In this document: positions 9,403 through 18,090 of the stretch, piece by piece
How positions within the stretch are numbered: position 1 is the first letter of the stretch
Layout of the letters: each line of letters starts with the position of its first letter
Source of the DNA: Halomonas shengliensis
Lineage (GTDB): Bacteria > Pseudomonadota > Gammaproteobacteria > Pseudomonadales > Halomonadaceae
DNA: 64,000 nt
Assembly: GCF_900104135.1 (NCBI RefSeq)
Contig: NZ_FNIV01000002.1
Location: forward strand, 124,001-188,000
Reading direction: 5' to 3'
Notes under the pieces: generated by a model
Database searches by the model: none
What the model was told of the DNA's origin: nothing
The model's input: the letters and a program-made list of their open reading frames with translations, nothing else
Position numbers and translations under genes: made by a program

Positions 9403-10203
9403 CTAGAGCACCCCCGGCACGAGCAGGGCGAACAGCGGCAGCGCCGCGGTCAGGCTGTCGATGCGATCGAGCACCCCGCCGTGGCCCGGCAGCAGGTTGC
9501 TGGAGTCCTTGATGCCGCGATGGCGCTTGAGCATGCTCTCGAGCAGGTCGCCGAGCACCGAGACCAGGGTCACCGCCAGGGTGGTCAGCACCAGCAGGGC
9601 GCTATCACGGCCACCCAGCCCCTGGGCCAGTGCCACCACCAGCGCCAGTAACAGGGTCGCGGCCAGTCCGCCGGCCACCCCCTCCCAGCTCTTGCCGGGG
9701 CTCACCGCCGGCGCCAGCTTGTGGCGGCCGAAGGCGCGGCCGGCGAAGTAGGCGCCGATGTCGGCGCTCCACACCAGCAGCAGCACGAACAGCAGCCAGA
9801 GGCCGCCGAGCTCGCGCAGCACGTTGAGGCCGACCCAGGCGGGCAGCAGCACCCACAGGCCCATGGCCAGGCGCCGGGCGGGGGCGGCCCACTGCGCGGT
9901 GCGGGCGGGATAGTGGGTGACCCAGGTGAGGTTGAGCGCCCAGCCGGCCAGGCCCAGCCACAGCGGCCAGGCGGCCAGGGCGGAACCGGAGGCCCACAGC
10001 AGCGCCATGGCCAGGGCCAGCACGCCGACCAGCGTAAGGCGTCGGCCGCGCCCCGCGATGCCGGCCAGGTTGGTCCACTCCCAGCCGCCCAGCAGCACGA
10101 CGACCGCGGTAAACAGGGCGAAGGCGCCGCCGTCCAGGCCGAACAGGCCGGCCAGCATCAGCGGGGCCAGCCAGGCCGCGGTGATGATGCGTTGTCTAAG
10201 CAC
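9403..10203 (-). CDS. cdsA: Phosphatidate cytidylyltransferase
   Basis: CdsA makes CDP-diacylglycerol from phosphatidic acid and CTP, the precursor of all phospholipids. The 266-residue integral membrane protein has about seven to eight hydrophobic helices and the diagnostic C-terminal signature SVLGDLLESMLKRHRGIKDSS, plus SPGKSWEGVAGG. I choose the GTG at 10203 (VLRQRIITAAW), which overlaps the uppS stop by 8 bp and has GAGG six bases upstream; an ATG at 10227 is possible but has no ribosome site. It sits between uppS and dxr. Confidence 0.94.
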   Translation of the reverse strand: MLRQRIITAAWLAPLMLAGLFGLDGGAFALFTAVVVLLGGWEWTNLAGIAGRGRRLTLVGVLALAMALLWASGSALAAWPLWLGLAGWALNLTWVTHYPARTAQWAAPARRLAMGLWVLLPAWVGLNVLRELGGLWLLFVLLLVWSADIGAYFAGRAFGRHKLAPAVSPGKSWEGVAGGLAATLLLALVVALAQGLGGRDSALLVLTTLAVTLVSVLGDLLESMLKRHRGIKDSSNLLPGHGGVLDRIDSLTAALPLFALLVPGVL

Positions 10204-10978
10204 CCTGAGCCTCGTCGATCTGGTCATCGGTCATGCCGAAGCGCCGCTTGCGACGCCGGAAGTCCTCGAGGGCGGCATCGAAGGCGTCGGCGTCGAAGTC
10301 GGGCCACAGGCACTGGGTGAAGTGGAGCTCGGCGTAGGCCAGCTCCCAGAGCACGAAGTTGGAGATACGCTGCTCCCCGCTGGTGCGGATGCACAGGTCC
10401 ACCGGGGCCACGCCGGCCAGGCTGAGCTCGCCGCCCAGCGCCGCCTCGTCGATCGCCGCAGGGGCGAGCTCGCCGGCGGCGACCCGCTCGCCCAGGCGGC
10501 GCGCCGCCCGGGCCAGGTCCCACTGGCCGCCGTAGTTGGCGGCGATCACCAGGTGCAGGCGGGTGTTGTCCCGGGTCTTCGCCTCGGCCCGGGCGATATG
10601 GCCCTGGATCGCCTCGGAGAAAGCGCTGCGGTCGCCGATCACCGTGAGGCGGATGCCGTTGGCGTGGAGCTTGTTCACCTCGCGCTTGAGCGCCAGCAGG
10701 AACAGCTCCATCAGCGCGCTCACCTCGGCCCGGGGGCGCTTCCAGTTCTCGCTGGAGAAGGCGAACAGGGTCAGGGTCTGGATGCCGCGCTCGGCGGCCC
10801 GACGGATGGTGGCGCGCACCGCCTCGACGCCGGCATGGTGGCCACGCACACCGGAGAGGCCCCGTGCCTTCGCCCAGCGGTTGTTGCCATCCATGATGAT
10901 AGCCACGTGACGTGGCAGGCCGGCCGCGGAGGCGGCGGAGGCGCCGCTGTCGGCGCCAGAGGGGAGCGGTGACGTCAT
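10196..10978 (-). CDS. uppS: Undecaprenyl diphosphate synthase (cis-prenyltransferase)
   Basis: UppS (IspU) elongates farnesyl diphosphate with eight isopentenyl units to the C55 carrier used for peptidoglycan and O-antigen. The protein has 260 residues. The catalytic Asp is residue 30 in IIMDGNNRWAKARG, followed by GHHAGVEAVR, TLFAFSSENW and the C-terminal substrate block DLCIRTSGEQRISNF with ELHF. An N-terminal Ser/Ala/Gly-rich tail of about 20 residues precedes the core and is likely disordered. It overlaps cdsA and follows frr after a 61-bp spacer containing a hairpin. Confidence 0.96.
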   Translation of the reverse strand: MTSPLPSGADSGASAASAAGLPRHVAIIMDGNNRWAKARGLSGVRGHHAGVEAVRATIRRAAERGIQTLTLFAFSSENWKRPRAEVSALMELFLLALKREVNKLHANGIRLTVIGDRSAFSEAIQGHIARAEAKTRDNTRLHLVIAANYGGQWDLARAARRLGERVAAGELAPAAIDEAALGGELSLAGVAPVDLCIRTSGEQRISNFVLWELAYAELHFTQCLWPDFDADAFDAALEDFRRRKRRFGMTDDQIDEAQGA

Positions 10979-11008
10979 GGGGTCTCGCTTCGGGGGTGGT
11001 TCGCCGCC

Positions 11009-11031
11009 GCCCGGCCGCGAGCGGGCCGGGC
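11009..11031 (-). terminator. GC-rich stem-loop between frr and uppS
   Basis: An 8-bp perfect inverted repeat (GCCCGGCC/GGCCGGGC) with a 7-nt loop lies just after the frr stop. There is no T-run on the minus strand, so it is more likely an RNA-stability or attenuation hairpin than a strong intrinsic terminator. Confidence 0.4.
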
Positions 11032-11039
11032 GAGGGTCC

Positions 11040-11597
11040 TCAGATCTGCATCAGATCGCGTTCCTTGGACTCCAGGGTCTTGTCGATCTCGGCGATGTAC
11101 TTGTCGGTCAACTTCTGGATCGCCTCCTCGCCCTGGCGCTGCTCGTCCTCGGTGATCTCCTTCTCCTTGAGCAGGGACTTGATGTCACCGTTGGCGTCAC
11201 GGCGCACGTTGCGCACCGCCACCCGGGCGTTTTCCGCCTCGTGGCGCGCCTGCTTGATGTAGCCCTTGCGGGTCTCCTCGGTGAGCATCGGCATCGGCAC
11301 ACGGATGTTGTTGCCGGCCGTGGAGGGGTTCAGGCCAAGGTCGGAGGTCATGATCGCCTTCTCGATCTTGGGCACCATGCTCTGCTCCCAGGGCACGATC
11401 GAGAGGGTGCGGGCATCCTCGGTATTGATGTTGGCTACCTGGTTCAGCGGGACCTGGCTGCCGTAGTACTCGACGGTGACCGAGTCCAGGATGCTGGAGT
11501 GGGCCCGCCCGGTACGAATCTTGTTCAGGTTGCCGTGGAGCGCCTCGACGCTCTTCTTCATGCGGCTCTCTGCGTCCTTCTTGATGTCATTGATCAC
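11040..11597 (-). CDS. frr: Ribosome recycling factor
   Basis: RRF splits post-termination ribosomes with EF-G. The 185-residue protein has the standard length and motifs ([48 protein letters not shown]) and the C-terminal helix ending in MQI. The start is a GTG at 11597 preceded by AGAGG at eight bases. Only 4 bp separate it from the pyrH stop, consistent with cotranscription. Confidence 0.97.
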   Translation of the reverse strand: MINDIKKDAESRMKKSVEALHGNLNKIRTGRAHSSILDSVTVEYYGSQVPLNQVANINTEDARTLSIVPWEQSMVPKIEKAIMTSDLGLNPSTAGNNIRVPMPMLTEETRKGYIKQARHEAENARVAVRNVRRDANGDIKSLLKEKEITEDEQRQGEEAIQKLTDKYIAEIDKTLESKERDLMQI

Positions 11598-11601
11598 GAT
11601 A

Positions 11602-12363
11602 TCAGCCTCTGTCTATCAGCGTGCCTTCCTCGCCGCCCACCACCAGGTTGAGCAGGGCGCCGGGCTTGTTCATGTTGAAGACGCGAACCGGCATGTCATG
11701 GTCCCGCACCAGGCAGATGGCGGTCAAATCCATGACGCCGAGCTTCTGGTCCAGCGCGTCGTCGTAGCTGAGCTGGTCGTACTTCACCGCGTCCGGATGC
11801 TTGACCGGGTCCTTGTCGTAGACCCCGTCCACCTTGGTGGCCTTGACCACCACGTCGGCGTCGATCTCGATGCCGCGCAGGCAGGCCGCGGAGTCGGTGG
11901 TGAAGAAGGGGTTGCCGGTGCCGGCCGAGAACAGCACCACGTCGCCGGAGGTGAGGTAGCGGATGGCGGTGCGGCGGTCGTAGTGCTCCACCACGCCGCT
12001 CATGGGGATCGCCGACATCACCCGCGAGCGGATGTTGGAGCGCTCCAGGGCGTCGCGCATGGCCAGGGCGTTCATCACCGTGGCCAGCATGCCCATATGG
12101 TCGCCGGTGACCCGCTCCATGCCGGCCTCGTGCAGGGCGGCACCCCGGAACAGGTTACCGCCGCCGACCACGATGCCCACCTGCACCCCGATGCCCACCA
12201 GCTGCCCGATCTCCAGCGCCATGCGATCCAGCACCTTGGGGTCGATGCCGAACTCGGCGTCGCCGGTCAGCGCCTCGCCGGAGAGCTTGAGCAGGATCCG
12301 CTTGTACTTCGACTTCTGGGAGCGGGGCTTGGCGGGGGTCTCGACGGGGTCGCTCGTGGACAT
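11602..12363 (-). CDS. pyrH: Uridylate kinase
   Basis: PyrH phosphorylates UMP to UDP, committing pyrimidines to nucleotide and UDP-sugar synthesis. The 253-residue amino-acid-kinase-fold protein has [32 protein letters not shown] and DGVYDKDP. Start ATG 12363 has AGGAGATG upstream; a short charged tail of about 20 residues precedes the conserved [10 protein letters not shown]. It lies between tsf and frr as in most proteobacteria. Confidence 0.97.
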   Translation of the reverse strand: MSTSDPVETPAKPRSQKSKYKRILLKLSGEALTGDAEFGIDPKVLDRMALEIGQLVGIGVQVGIVVGGGNLFRGAALHEAGMERVTGDHMGMLATVMNALAMRDALERSNIRSRVMSAIPMSGVVEHYDRRTAIRYLTSGDVVLFSAGTGNPFFTTDSAACLRGIEIDADVVVKATKVDGVYDKDPVKHPDAVKYDQLSYDDALDQKLGVMDLTAICLVRDHDMPVRVFNMNKPGALLNLVVGGEEGTLIDRG

Positions 12364-12392
12364 GGCATCATCTCCTGCATCGGCGGTGGCAT

Positions 12393-12445
12393 GGCGGCCG
12401 GATCGACCGGCCGGATACGCGAAGGCGTGCGCTCGCGCGCACGCC
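12393..12445 (-). other. Paired stem-loops in the tsf-pyrH spacer
   Basis: A 9-bp perfect stem with a 4-nt loop (GGCGTGCGC/GCGCACGCC, 12424-12445) follows tsf, and a second GC-rich inverted repeat (CGGCCGG/CCGGCCG, about 12394-12413) precedes pyrH. Neither is followed by a T-run, so they look like processing or attenuation structures in a cotranscribed spacer. Confidence 0.45.
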
Positions 12446-12469
12446 ATCATCTTAGCGGAACTTGCGACC

Positions 12470-13339
12470 TCAGCTGCGCTTGGCCTGTTCCATCACTTCC
12501 TTGGCGAAGTCGACCTCTTCCTTCTCGATGCCCTCGCCCACCTCGAAGCGGGTGAAGCCGAGCACCTCGCCGCCGGCGTCCTTGACGAACTGGGCGACGG
12601 TCTGGTCCGGGTTCTTGACGAAGGGCTGCTCGGTCAGGCTGTTCTCGGCCAGGTACTTCTTGAGGCGGCCCTGAACCATCTTCTCGGCGATGTTCTCGGG
12701 CTTGCCGGCCATGTCGGGCTGGGCCAGGATGATCGCCTTCTCGGCGTCCAGCTTGTCCTGGGGCATGTCCTCGGGACGCGCCACCGCCGGGTTGATGGCG
12801 GCCACGTGCATGGCGACGTCGCGCGCGGCCTGCTCGGTGCCGCCCTTGAGGACGGTCAGCACGCCGATGCGGCCACCGTGGACGTACTCGCCCACCAGGT
12901 TGCCGTCGCCGGCCTCGACCACCACGCTGCGACGCACGCCGATGTTCTCGCCGATCTTCTGGACCAGCTGCTCGCGGGCGGCTTCCAGGTCGCCTTCCAT
13001 CACGGCGGCGACATCCTCGCTCTTGGCGGCGAAGAAGGCATCGGCCACCTTGTCGGCGAAGGCCTTGAAGTTGTCGTCACGGGCGACGAAGTCGGTCTCG
13101 GAGTTGATCTCGACCATCACGCCGACGCTGCCATCCTCGGCCACACGGGTCACCACGGTGCCCTCGGCGGCGGTACGACCGGCCTTCTTGGCGGCCTTGA
13201 GGCCGGAGTTCTTGCGCAGGTTCTCGATGGCGACCTCGATGTCGCCGCCGGCCTCGGTGAGGGCCTTCTTGCACTCCATCATGCCGAGCCCGGTACGCTC
13301 GCGCAGTTCCTTGACCTGGGAGGCGCTGATAGCTGCCAT
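12470..13339 (-). CDS. tsf: Elongation factor Ts
   Basis: EF-Ts is the nucleotide exchange factor of EF-Tu. The 289-residue protein has the N-terminal UBA-like domain with [17 protein letters not shown] and the core motif [12 protein letters not shown] that contacts EF-Tu, then the two-subdomain core. ATG 13339 has AGAGGTAA upstream. It is the partner of rpsB, separated by a 144-bp spacer with two hairpins. Confidence 0.98.
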   Translation of the reverse strand: MAAISASQVKELRERTGLGMMECKKALTEAGGDIEVAIENLRKNSGLKAAKKAGRTAAEGTVVTRVAEDGSVGVMVEINSETDFVARDDNFKAFADKVADAFFAAKSEDVAAVMEGDLEAAREQLVQKIGENIGVRRSVVVEAGDGNLVGEYVHGGRIGVLTVLKGGTEQAARDVAMHVAAINPAVARPEDMPQDKLDAEKAIILAQPDMAGKPENIAEKMVQGRLKKYLAENSLTEQPFVKNPDQTVAQFVKDAGGEVLGFTRFEVGEGIEKEEVDFAKEVMEQAKRS

Positions 13340-13414
13340 GGGTGTTACCTCTGACTTAACTCGGGAAGTGGGCCCGGACCCTCGCTGGCGAGGATCCGGT
13401 GAATTCGGAGACGA

Positions 13415-13434
13415 AAGGGGGCCGTGGCCCCCTT
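13415..13434 (-). terminator. Terminator/attenuator hairpin between rpsB and tsf
   Basis: A 9-bp inverted repeat (AAGGGGGCC/GGCCCCCTT) with a 2-base centre is followed on the minus strand by TTTCGTC. Partial termination between rpsB and tsf is known in E. coli, so this hairpin may set the S2 to EF-Ts ratio; that link is inference. Confidence 0.5.
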
Positions 13435-13442
13435 CCTGCCGA

Positions 13443-13470
13443 CCGGCACCGCCCGACGGGCGAGTGCCGG
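13443..13470 (-). other. Stem-loop directly 3' of rpsB
   Basis: Inverted repeat CCGGCAC/GTGCCGG enclosing a second one, CGCCC/GGGCG, gives a 12-bp interrupted stem that begins 13 bases after the rpsB stop. No T-run follows, so it may protect the rpsB 3' end or act with the next hairpin. Confidence 0.4.
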
Positions 13471-13483
13471 CCCCGGGCCGCGA

Positions 13484-14230
13484 TCACTCGGCGGCGGCGT
13501 CGCCTTCCTGGGCGGGCTCTTCGGTCACCTCGACGAACTCGTCGGGACGACCTTCCTTGGCGCGCGCACAGGCATCGGCGATGGCCTTGACGTAGATCTG
13601 GATGGCGCGGATGGAGTCATCGTTGCCGGGGATCACGTAGTCGACGCCGTCCGGATCGGAGTTGGTGTCCACCACGCCGATGACCGGAATGCCCAGCTTG
13701 TTCGCCTCGTTGATGGCGATGCGCTCATGGTCGACATCGACCACGAACAGGGCGTCGGGCAGGCCACCCATCTCCTTGATGCCGCCCACGGACCGCTCGA
13801 GCTTGGCCTGCTCGCGGGTCGCCATCAGCACTTCCTTCTTGGTCAGCTTCTCGAAGGTGCCGTCCTGGTGCATCGCCTCAAGCTCACCCAGGCGCTTGAT
13901 GGAAACGCGGATGGTCTTGTAGTTGGTCAGCATGCCGCCGAGCCAGCGATGGTTGACGAACGGCTGACCGACGCGGGTCGCCTCTTCCTTGATGATCTTG
14001 CTCGCGCTGCGCTTGGTGCCGACGAACAGGATCTTGTTGTTGGCCGCCGCCATCTTCTCGACCACGTCGATCGCCTCGTTGAGGGCCGGCAGGGTGTGCT
14101 CGAGGTTGATGATGTGGATCTTGTTGCGGGCGCCGAAGATGAACTTGCTCATCTTCGGGTTCCAGTACTTGGTCTGGTGACCGAAGTGAGCACCTGCCTT
14201 GAGCAGGTCACGCATGTTGACGTGTGCCAT
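13484..14230 (-). CDS. rpsB: 30S ribosomal protein S2
   Basis: S2 assembles late on the head of the 30S subunit with bS1. The 248-residue protein starts [19 protein letters not shown] and shows [30 protein letters not shown] and [14 protein letters not shown]. Its acidic Ala/Glu-rich tail ([10 protein letters not shown] and following) is common in gammaproteobacteria. ATG 14230 has CAGGAGTC upstream. It heads the long minus-strand operon. Confidence 0.98.
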   Translation of the reverse strand: MAHVNMRDLLKAGAHFGHQTKYWNPKMSKFIFGARNKIHIINLEHTLPALNEAIDVVEKMAAANNKILFVGTKRSASKIIKEEATRVGQPFVNHRWLGGMLTNYKTIRVSIKRLGELEAMHQDGTFEKLTKKEVLMATREQAKLERSVGGIKEMGGLPDALFVVDVDHERIAINEANKLGIPVIGVVDTNSDPDGVDYVIPGNDDSIRAIQIYVKAIADACARAKEGRPDEFVEVTEEPAQEGDAAAE

Positions 14231-14424
14231 GGATGACTCCTGGAAAATCGGGTTAGGCCTCCATGCACCCCATGGATCCGACCGCCACGCTCGCGAGAGA
14301 CGCGGCAGCACCCGGGACCATGTGCCGGTGCATGTGTGTTTTCAAGGCGTTACGTTGATTGACGCCATCGTGAACGCCGGCTCGCCAGGGTGGCGGGCTC
14401 GGCGATTGCAGGAAGGCGCGCGGC

Positions 14425-14453
14425 TTTATACCATGGAATGACGCCGAGATGAA
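14425..14453 (-). promoter_or_regulatory. Candidate rpsB promoter with GC-rich discriminator
   Basis: Minus strand TTCATC (14453-14448), 17 bp, TATAAA (14430-14425), then GCCGCGCGCC. A GC-rich discriminator is typical of stringently controlled translation genes. The predicted start near 14418 leaves a leader of about 190 nt before rpsB, long enough for an S2-binding autoregulatory structure such as is known for gammaproteobacterial rpsB. The 279-bp region is shared with the divergent map gene, for which I see no convincing promoter. Confidence 0.6.
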
Positions 14454-14509
14454 GTCGCCCGCCCCCTTCCCCCGGGCGCGGGCCGCCCCACCCCCGACCC
14501 CGAGACTCC

Positions 14510-15301
14510 ATGAACGTACCCATCAAGACGCCCGACGAGATCGAGAAGATGCGCGAGGCGGGCCGTCAGGCCGCCAGCGTGATCGAGATGATCACCCCCC
14601 ATGTGACGGCCGGCATCTCCACCGGCGAGATCGACCGCCTCTGCCACGCCTACATCGTCGACGAGCTGGGCTCCACCCCTGCCCCGCTGGACTATCACGG
14701 CTTCCCCAAGTCGGTGTGCACCTCCATCAACCACGTGGTGTGCCACGGCATCCCCGACGACGCCAAGAAGCTCAAGAACGGCGACATCATGAACCTGGAC
14801 ATCACCGTGAAGACCGCCGACGGCTACCACGGCGACTCCAGCGTGATGTTCGTGATCGGCGAGACCATCCAGGGCGAGCGCCTGTGCCGCGTCACCCAGG
14901 AGTGCCTCTACAAGAGCATCGCCCTGGTGCGCCCGGGGGTGCACCTCTCGGAACTGGCCCGCGCCATCCAGCAGCACGCCGAGGCCAGCGGCTACTCGGT
15001 GGTGCGCGACTTCTGCGGCCACGGCATCGGCGCCAGCTTCCATGAGGACCCGCAGGTGCTCCACTACGACGGCTACGCCCCCGAGGCCGACATCGCGCTC
15101 GCCGCGGGCATGTGCCTGACCATCGAGCCGATGATCAACGTCGGCGGCTATCGCACCAAGGTGCTGCGCGACGGCTGGACCGCGGTGACCCGCGACCGCA
15201 GCCTCTCCGCCCAGTGGGAACACACCCTGCTGGTCACCGAGACGGGGGTCGAGGTACTGACCGCCCGCCGCGACGAAGACCTCTCCTTCCTCGAGCGCTG
15301 A
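14510..15301 (+). CDS. map: Type I methionine aminopeptidase
   Basis: Map removes the initiator methionine from nascent proteins. The 263-residue pita-bread-fold enzyme has all five metal ligands in order: D97 (NLDIT), D109 (HGDSS), H171 (GHGIG), E206 (TIEPM) and E237 (QWEHT), plus the substrate histidine in NHVVCHGIP. There is one more residue between the two Asp ligands than in E. coli. It is divergent from rpsB, the typical arrangement, and is followed 4 bp later by glnD. Confidence 0.97.
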   Translation: MNVPIKTPDEIEKMREAGRQAASVIEMITPHVTAGISTGEIDRLCHAYIVDELGSTPAPLDYHGFPKSVCTSINHVVCHGIPDDAKKLKNGDIMNLDITVKTADGYHGDSSVMFVIGETIQGERLCRVTQECLYKSIALVRPGVHLSELARAIQQHAEASGYSVVRDFCGHGIGASFHEDPQVLHYDGYAPEADIALAAGMCLTIEPMINVGGYRTKVLRDGWTAVTRDRSLSAQWEHTLLVTETGVEVLTARRDEDLSFLER

Positions 15302-15305
15302 GCCC

Positions 15306-17984
15306 ATGCTGCTCCACCACTACCGCTTCACGCCGGACGAGACGCTGTTCGACGTGGCGGCCTTCCGCGAGGAGCTCGCCGGCAGCCGCTCCCCCATCGC
15401 CCCCTTCAAGGCGGCGCTGGGCGAGCTCCAGGCCCGGCTCGACGCACGCTTCCGCGACGGCGCCGACATCCGCGACCTGGTCCACGGGCGCGCCTGGTGC
15501 CTCGACCGGCTGCTGGCGGTGGCCTGGGAGCAGCAGGCCTGGCCCGAAGGCGACGGCCTCGCCCTGCTCGCCGTGGGCGGCTACGGCCGCGGCGAGCTGC
15601 ATCCCCACTCCGACGTCGACCTGCTGCTGCTGCTCGAGCACGACGACGATGCCCCCTACCGGGAGGCGCTGACCGCCTTCATCACCTTCCTGTGGGACAT
15701 CGGCCTGGAGATCGGCCACAGCGTGCGCTCGCTGGCCGACTGCGAGCGCGAGGCCGCGGCCGACGTCACGGTGATCACCAACCTGCTGGAGAGCCGCACC
15801 GTGGCGGGTCCCGAACGGCTGCGCGAGGCGATGAAGGCACGCCTGGCGCCGGAGCGGCTGTGGCCCGCCGACCGCTTCTTCGAGGCCAAGTGGCAGGAGC
15901 AGATCAGCCGCCACTATCGCCACAACAACTCCGAGTACCACCTCGAGCCCAACATCAAGAGCGCGCCCGGCGGGCTGCGCGACATCCAGATGATCGGCTG
16001 GGTGGCCAAGCGCCACTTCGGCAGCGAGCGCTACGAGGACCTGGTGGCCACCGGCTTCATGAACGACCCGGAGCTGCGCATCCTCAGCCAGGGCCAGGCC
16101 TTCCTGTGGCAGGTGCGCTACGCCCTGCACATGCTCACCGGCCGCGCCGAGGACCGCCTGCTGTTCGACCACCAGCGCACCATCGCCGAGCTGTTCGGCT
16201 TCCGCGACACCCCCGAGCGCCTCGCCGTCGAGCAGTTCATGAAGCGCTACTACCGCCATGTCACGGCGCTGGCGGGACTCAACGACATGCTGCTGCAGCA
16301 CTTCGACGAGGCGATCCTCCACGCCGGCGAGACCCTGCCGGTGGCGCCCCTCAACGAGCGCTTCGAGATCAAGGACGGCTATATCCAGGCGCGCTCGCGC
16401 ACCGTGTTCCGCGACCGCCCCTCGGCGCTGCTGGAGCTCTTCCTGCTGATGGCCGAGCACCCCGAGATCGAGGGGGTGCGCGCCGACACCATCCGCCTGA
16501 TCCGCGACCATCGCCACCTGATCGACGACCTCTACCGCGACGACGTGCGCCACCAGAGCCTGTTCATGGAGCTGCTGCGTTCCGGCGGCAACGTGGCCCG
16601 CCAGCTGCGGCGCATGAACCGCTACGGGGTGTTGGGCAAGTACCTGCCCGAGTTCGGCCGCGCCGTGGGGCTGATGCAGCACGACCTCTTCCATATCTAC
16701 ACGGTGGACGCCCACACCCTGCGTCTGCTGAAGTTCATCCACGGCTTCCGCAAGCCCGAGGCCCGGGAGACCTTCCCGGTGGCCGCCAACGTGATCCACC
16801 AGCTGCCCAAGCTCGAGCTGCTGTGGATCGCCGGGCTCTACCACGACATCGGCAAGGGACGCGGCGGCGACCACTCGCTGCTCGGCGCCCGAGACGTCGA
16901 GGCCTTCGCCGAGCGCCACGGCCTCTCGCCCCGGGACACCCGGCTGGTGAGCTGGCTGGTGGAGCACCACCTGACCATGTCCATGGTGGCCCAGAAGCGC
17001 GACATCACCGACCCCGACGTGATCGCCGAGTTCGCCCGCCTGGTCGGGGACGAGACGCGGCTGGACTACCTCTACGTGCTCACCGTGGCCGACATCAACG
17101 CCACCAACCCCACGCTGTGGAACGGCTGGCGCGCCTCGCTACTGCGCCAGCTGCACGCCGAGACCAAGCGCGCCCTGCGCCGGGGCCTGGAGAACCCGCT
17201 GGAACGCAACGACTGGGTCAACGAGACCCGCGACGAGGCGCTCTCGCTGCTCGCCGCGGTGGGCGCCGAGATGCCCCGGGTCCAGCGGCTGTGGGAGTCA
17301 CTGGGCGAGGACTACTTCCTGCAGTACGCCCCCAGCGAGATCGCCTGGCAGACCCAGGGCATCCTCGCCCATGGCGACAGCCAACTGCCGCTGATCCTGC
17401 TCGGCGCCCCGGCCGAGGACATGGCCGAAGGCGGTACCAAGGTATTCATCCACACCCGCTCGGTGGATGACCTCTTCGCCGCCACCGCCGCCGCCCTCGA
17501 CCAGCTCGGCCTCTCCATCCACGACGCCCGCATCGCCACCTCCAGCAACGACTGGACGCTCAACACCTTCATCGTGCTCGACGACCAGGGCCGCGCCATC
17601 CGCGACCCCGAACGCCTGGAGGAGATCCGCGCCCACCTGGTGGAGGAGCTCGACGACCCCGACGACTACCCGCAGATCGTCACTCGCCACACCCCGCGCC
17701 AGCTCAGGCACTTCAAGGTGCCCACCGAGGTGATCATCGAGCAGGACCCGGCCAACGAGCGCACCCTGCTGGAACTGATCGCCCCGGACCGCCCCGGCCT
17801 GCTGGCCCGGGTCGGGCGCATCTTCATGGAGCAGGACATCGCTCTCTCCACGGCCAAGATCGCCACTCTCGGCGAGAAGGTGGAGGACGTCTTCTTCATC
17901 ACCGACAAGGCTGGCCACCCCCTCACCGACCCCGAGCGCCAGGCGCGCCTGCGCGAGCGCCTGGTGGAGGAGCTCGACGTTTGA
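15306..17984 (+). CDS. glnD: Bifunctional [protein-PII] uridylyltransferase/uridylyl-removing enzyme
   Basis: GlnD senses glutamine and uridylylates or deuridylylates PII, controlling glutamine synthetase and NtrC. The 892-residue protein shows the nucleotidyltransferase block GGYGRGELHPHSDVDLL (about 91-107), the HD hydrolase block LYHDIGKGRGGDHSLLG (about residue 510), and two C-terminal ACT domains (about 705-790 and 815-892) for glutamine sensing. All parts look intact. It follows map by 4 bp; the promoter of the next operon begins on its own stop codon. Confidence 0.97.
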   Translation: MLLHHYRFTPDETLFDVAAFREELAGSRSPIAPFKAALGELQARLDARFRDGADIRDLVHGRAWCLDRLLAVAWEQQAWPEGDGLALLAVGGYGRGELHPHSDVDLLLLLEHDDDAPYREALTAFITFLWDIGLEIGHSVRSLADCEREAAADVTVITNLLESRTVAGPERLREAMKARLAPERLWPADRFFEAKWQEQISRHYRHNNSEYHLEPNIKSAPGGLRDIQMIGWVAKRHFGSERYEDLVATGFMNDPELRILSQGQAFLWQVRYALHMLTGRAEDRLLFDHQRTIAELFGFRDTPERLAVEQFMKRYYRHVTALAGLNDMLLQHFDEAILHAGETLPVAPLNERFEIKDGYIQARSRTVFRDRPSALLELFLLMAEHPEIEGVRADTIRLIRDHRHLIDDLYRDDVRHQSLFMELLRSGGNVARQLRRMNRYGVLGKYLPEFGRAVGLMQHDLFHIYTVDAHTLRLLKFIHGFRKPEARETFPVAANVIHQLPKLELLWIAGLYHDIGKGRGGDHSLLGARDVEAFAERHGLSPRDTRLVSWLVEHHLTMSMVAQKRDITDPDVIAEFARLVGDETRLDYLYVLTVADINATNPTLWNGWRASLLRQLHAETKRALRRGLENPLERNDWVNETRDEALSLLAAVGAEMPRVQRLWESLGEDYFLQYAPSEIAWQTQGILAHGDSQLPLILLGAPAEDMAEGGTKVFIHTRSVDDLFAATAAALDQLGLSIHDARIATSSNDWTLNTFIVLDDQGRAIRDPERLEEIRAHLVEELDDPDDYPQIVTRHTPRQLRHFKVPTEVIIEQDPANERTLLELIAPDRPGLLARVGRIFMEQDIALSTAKIATLGEKVEDVFFITDKAGHPLTDPERQARLRERLVEELDV

Positions 17985-18009
17985 GGCCTCTCCCGGGCTT
18001 CCCTATAAT
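17981..18009 (+). promoter_or_regulatory. Candidate promoter for the dapC-dapD-dapE operon
   Basis: TTGAGG (17981-17986), 17 bp, TATAAT (18004-18009). The -35 box uses the glnD stop codon (T-TGA-GG), exactly as at the fabZ promoter. Transcription would start near 18016, about 75 nt before dapC. Confidence 0.65.
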
Positions 18010-18090
18010 CGAGCCCCTTCCGACAACGGCTCACCACCCTGATAACGACGACGCCCGAGGCCACGGCCGACGCGGCGCGCCTGGACACCC

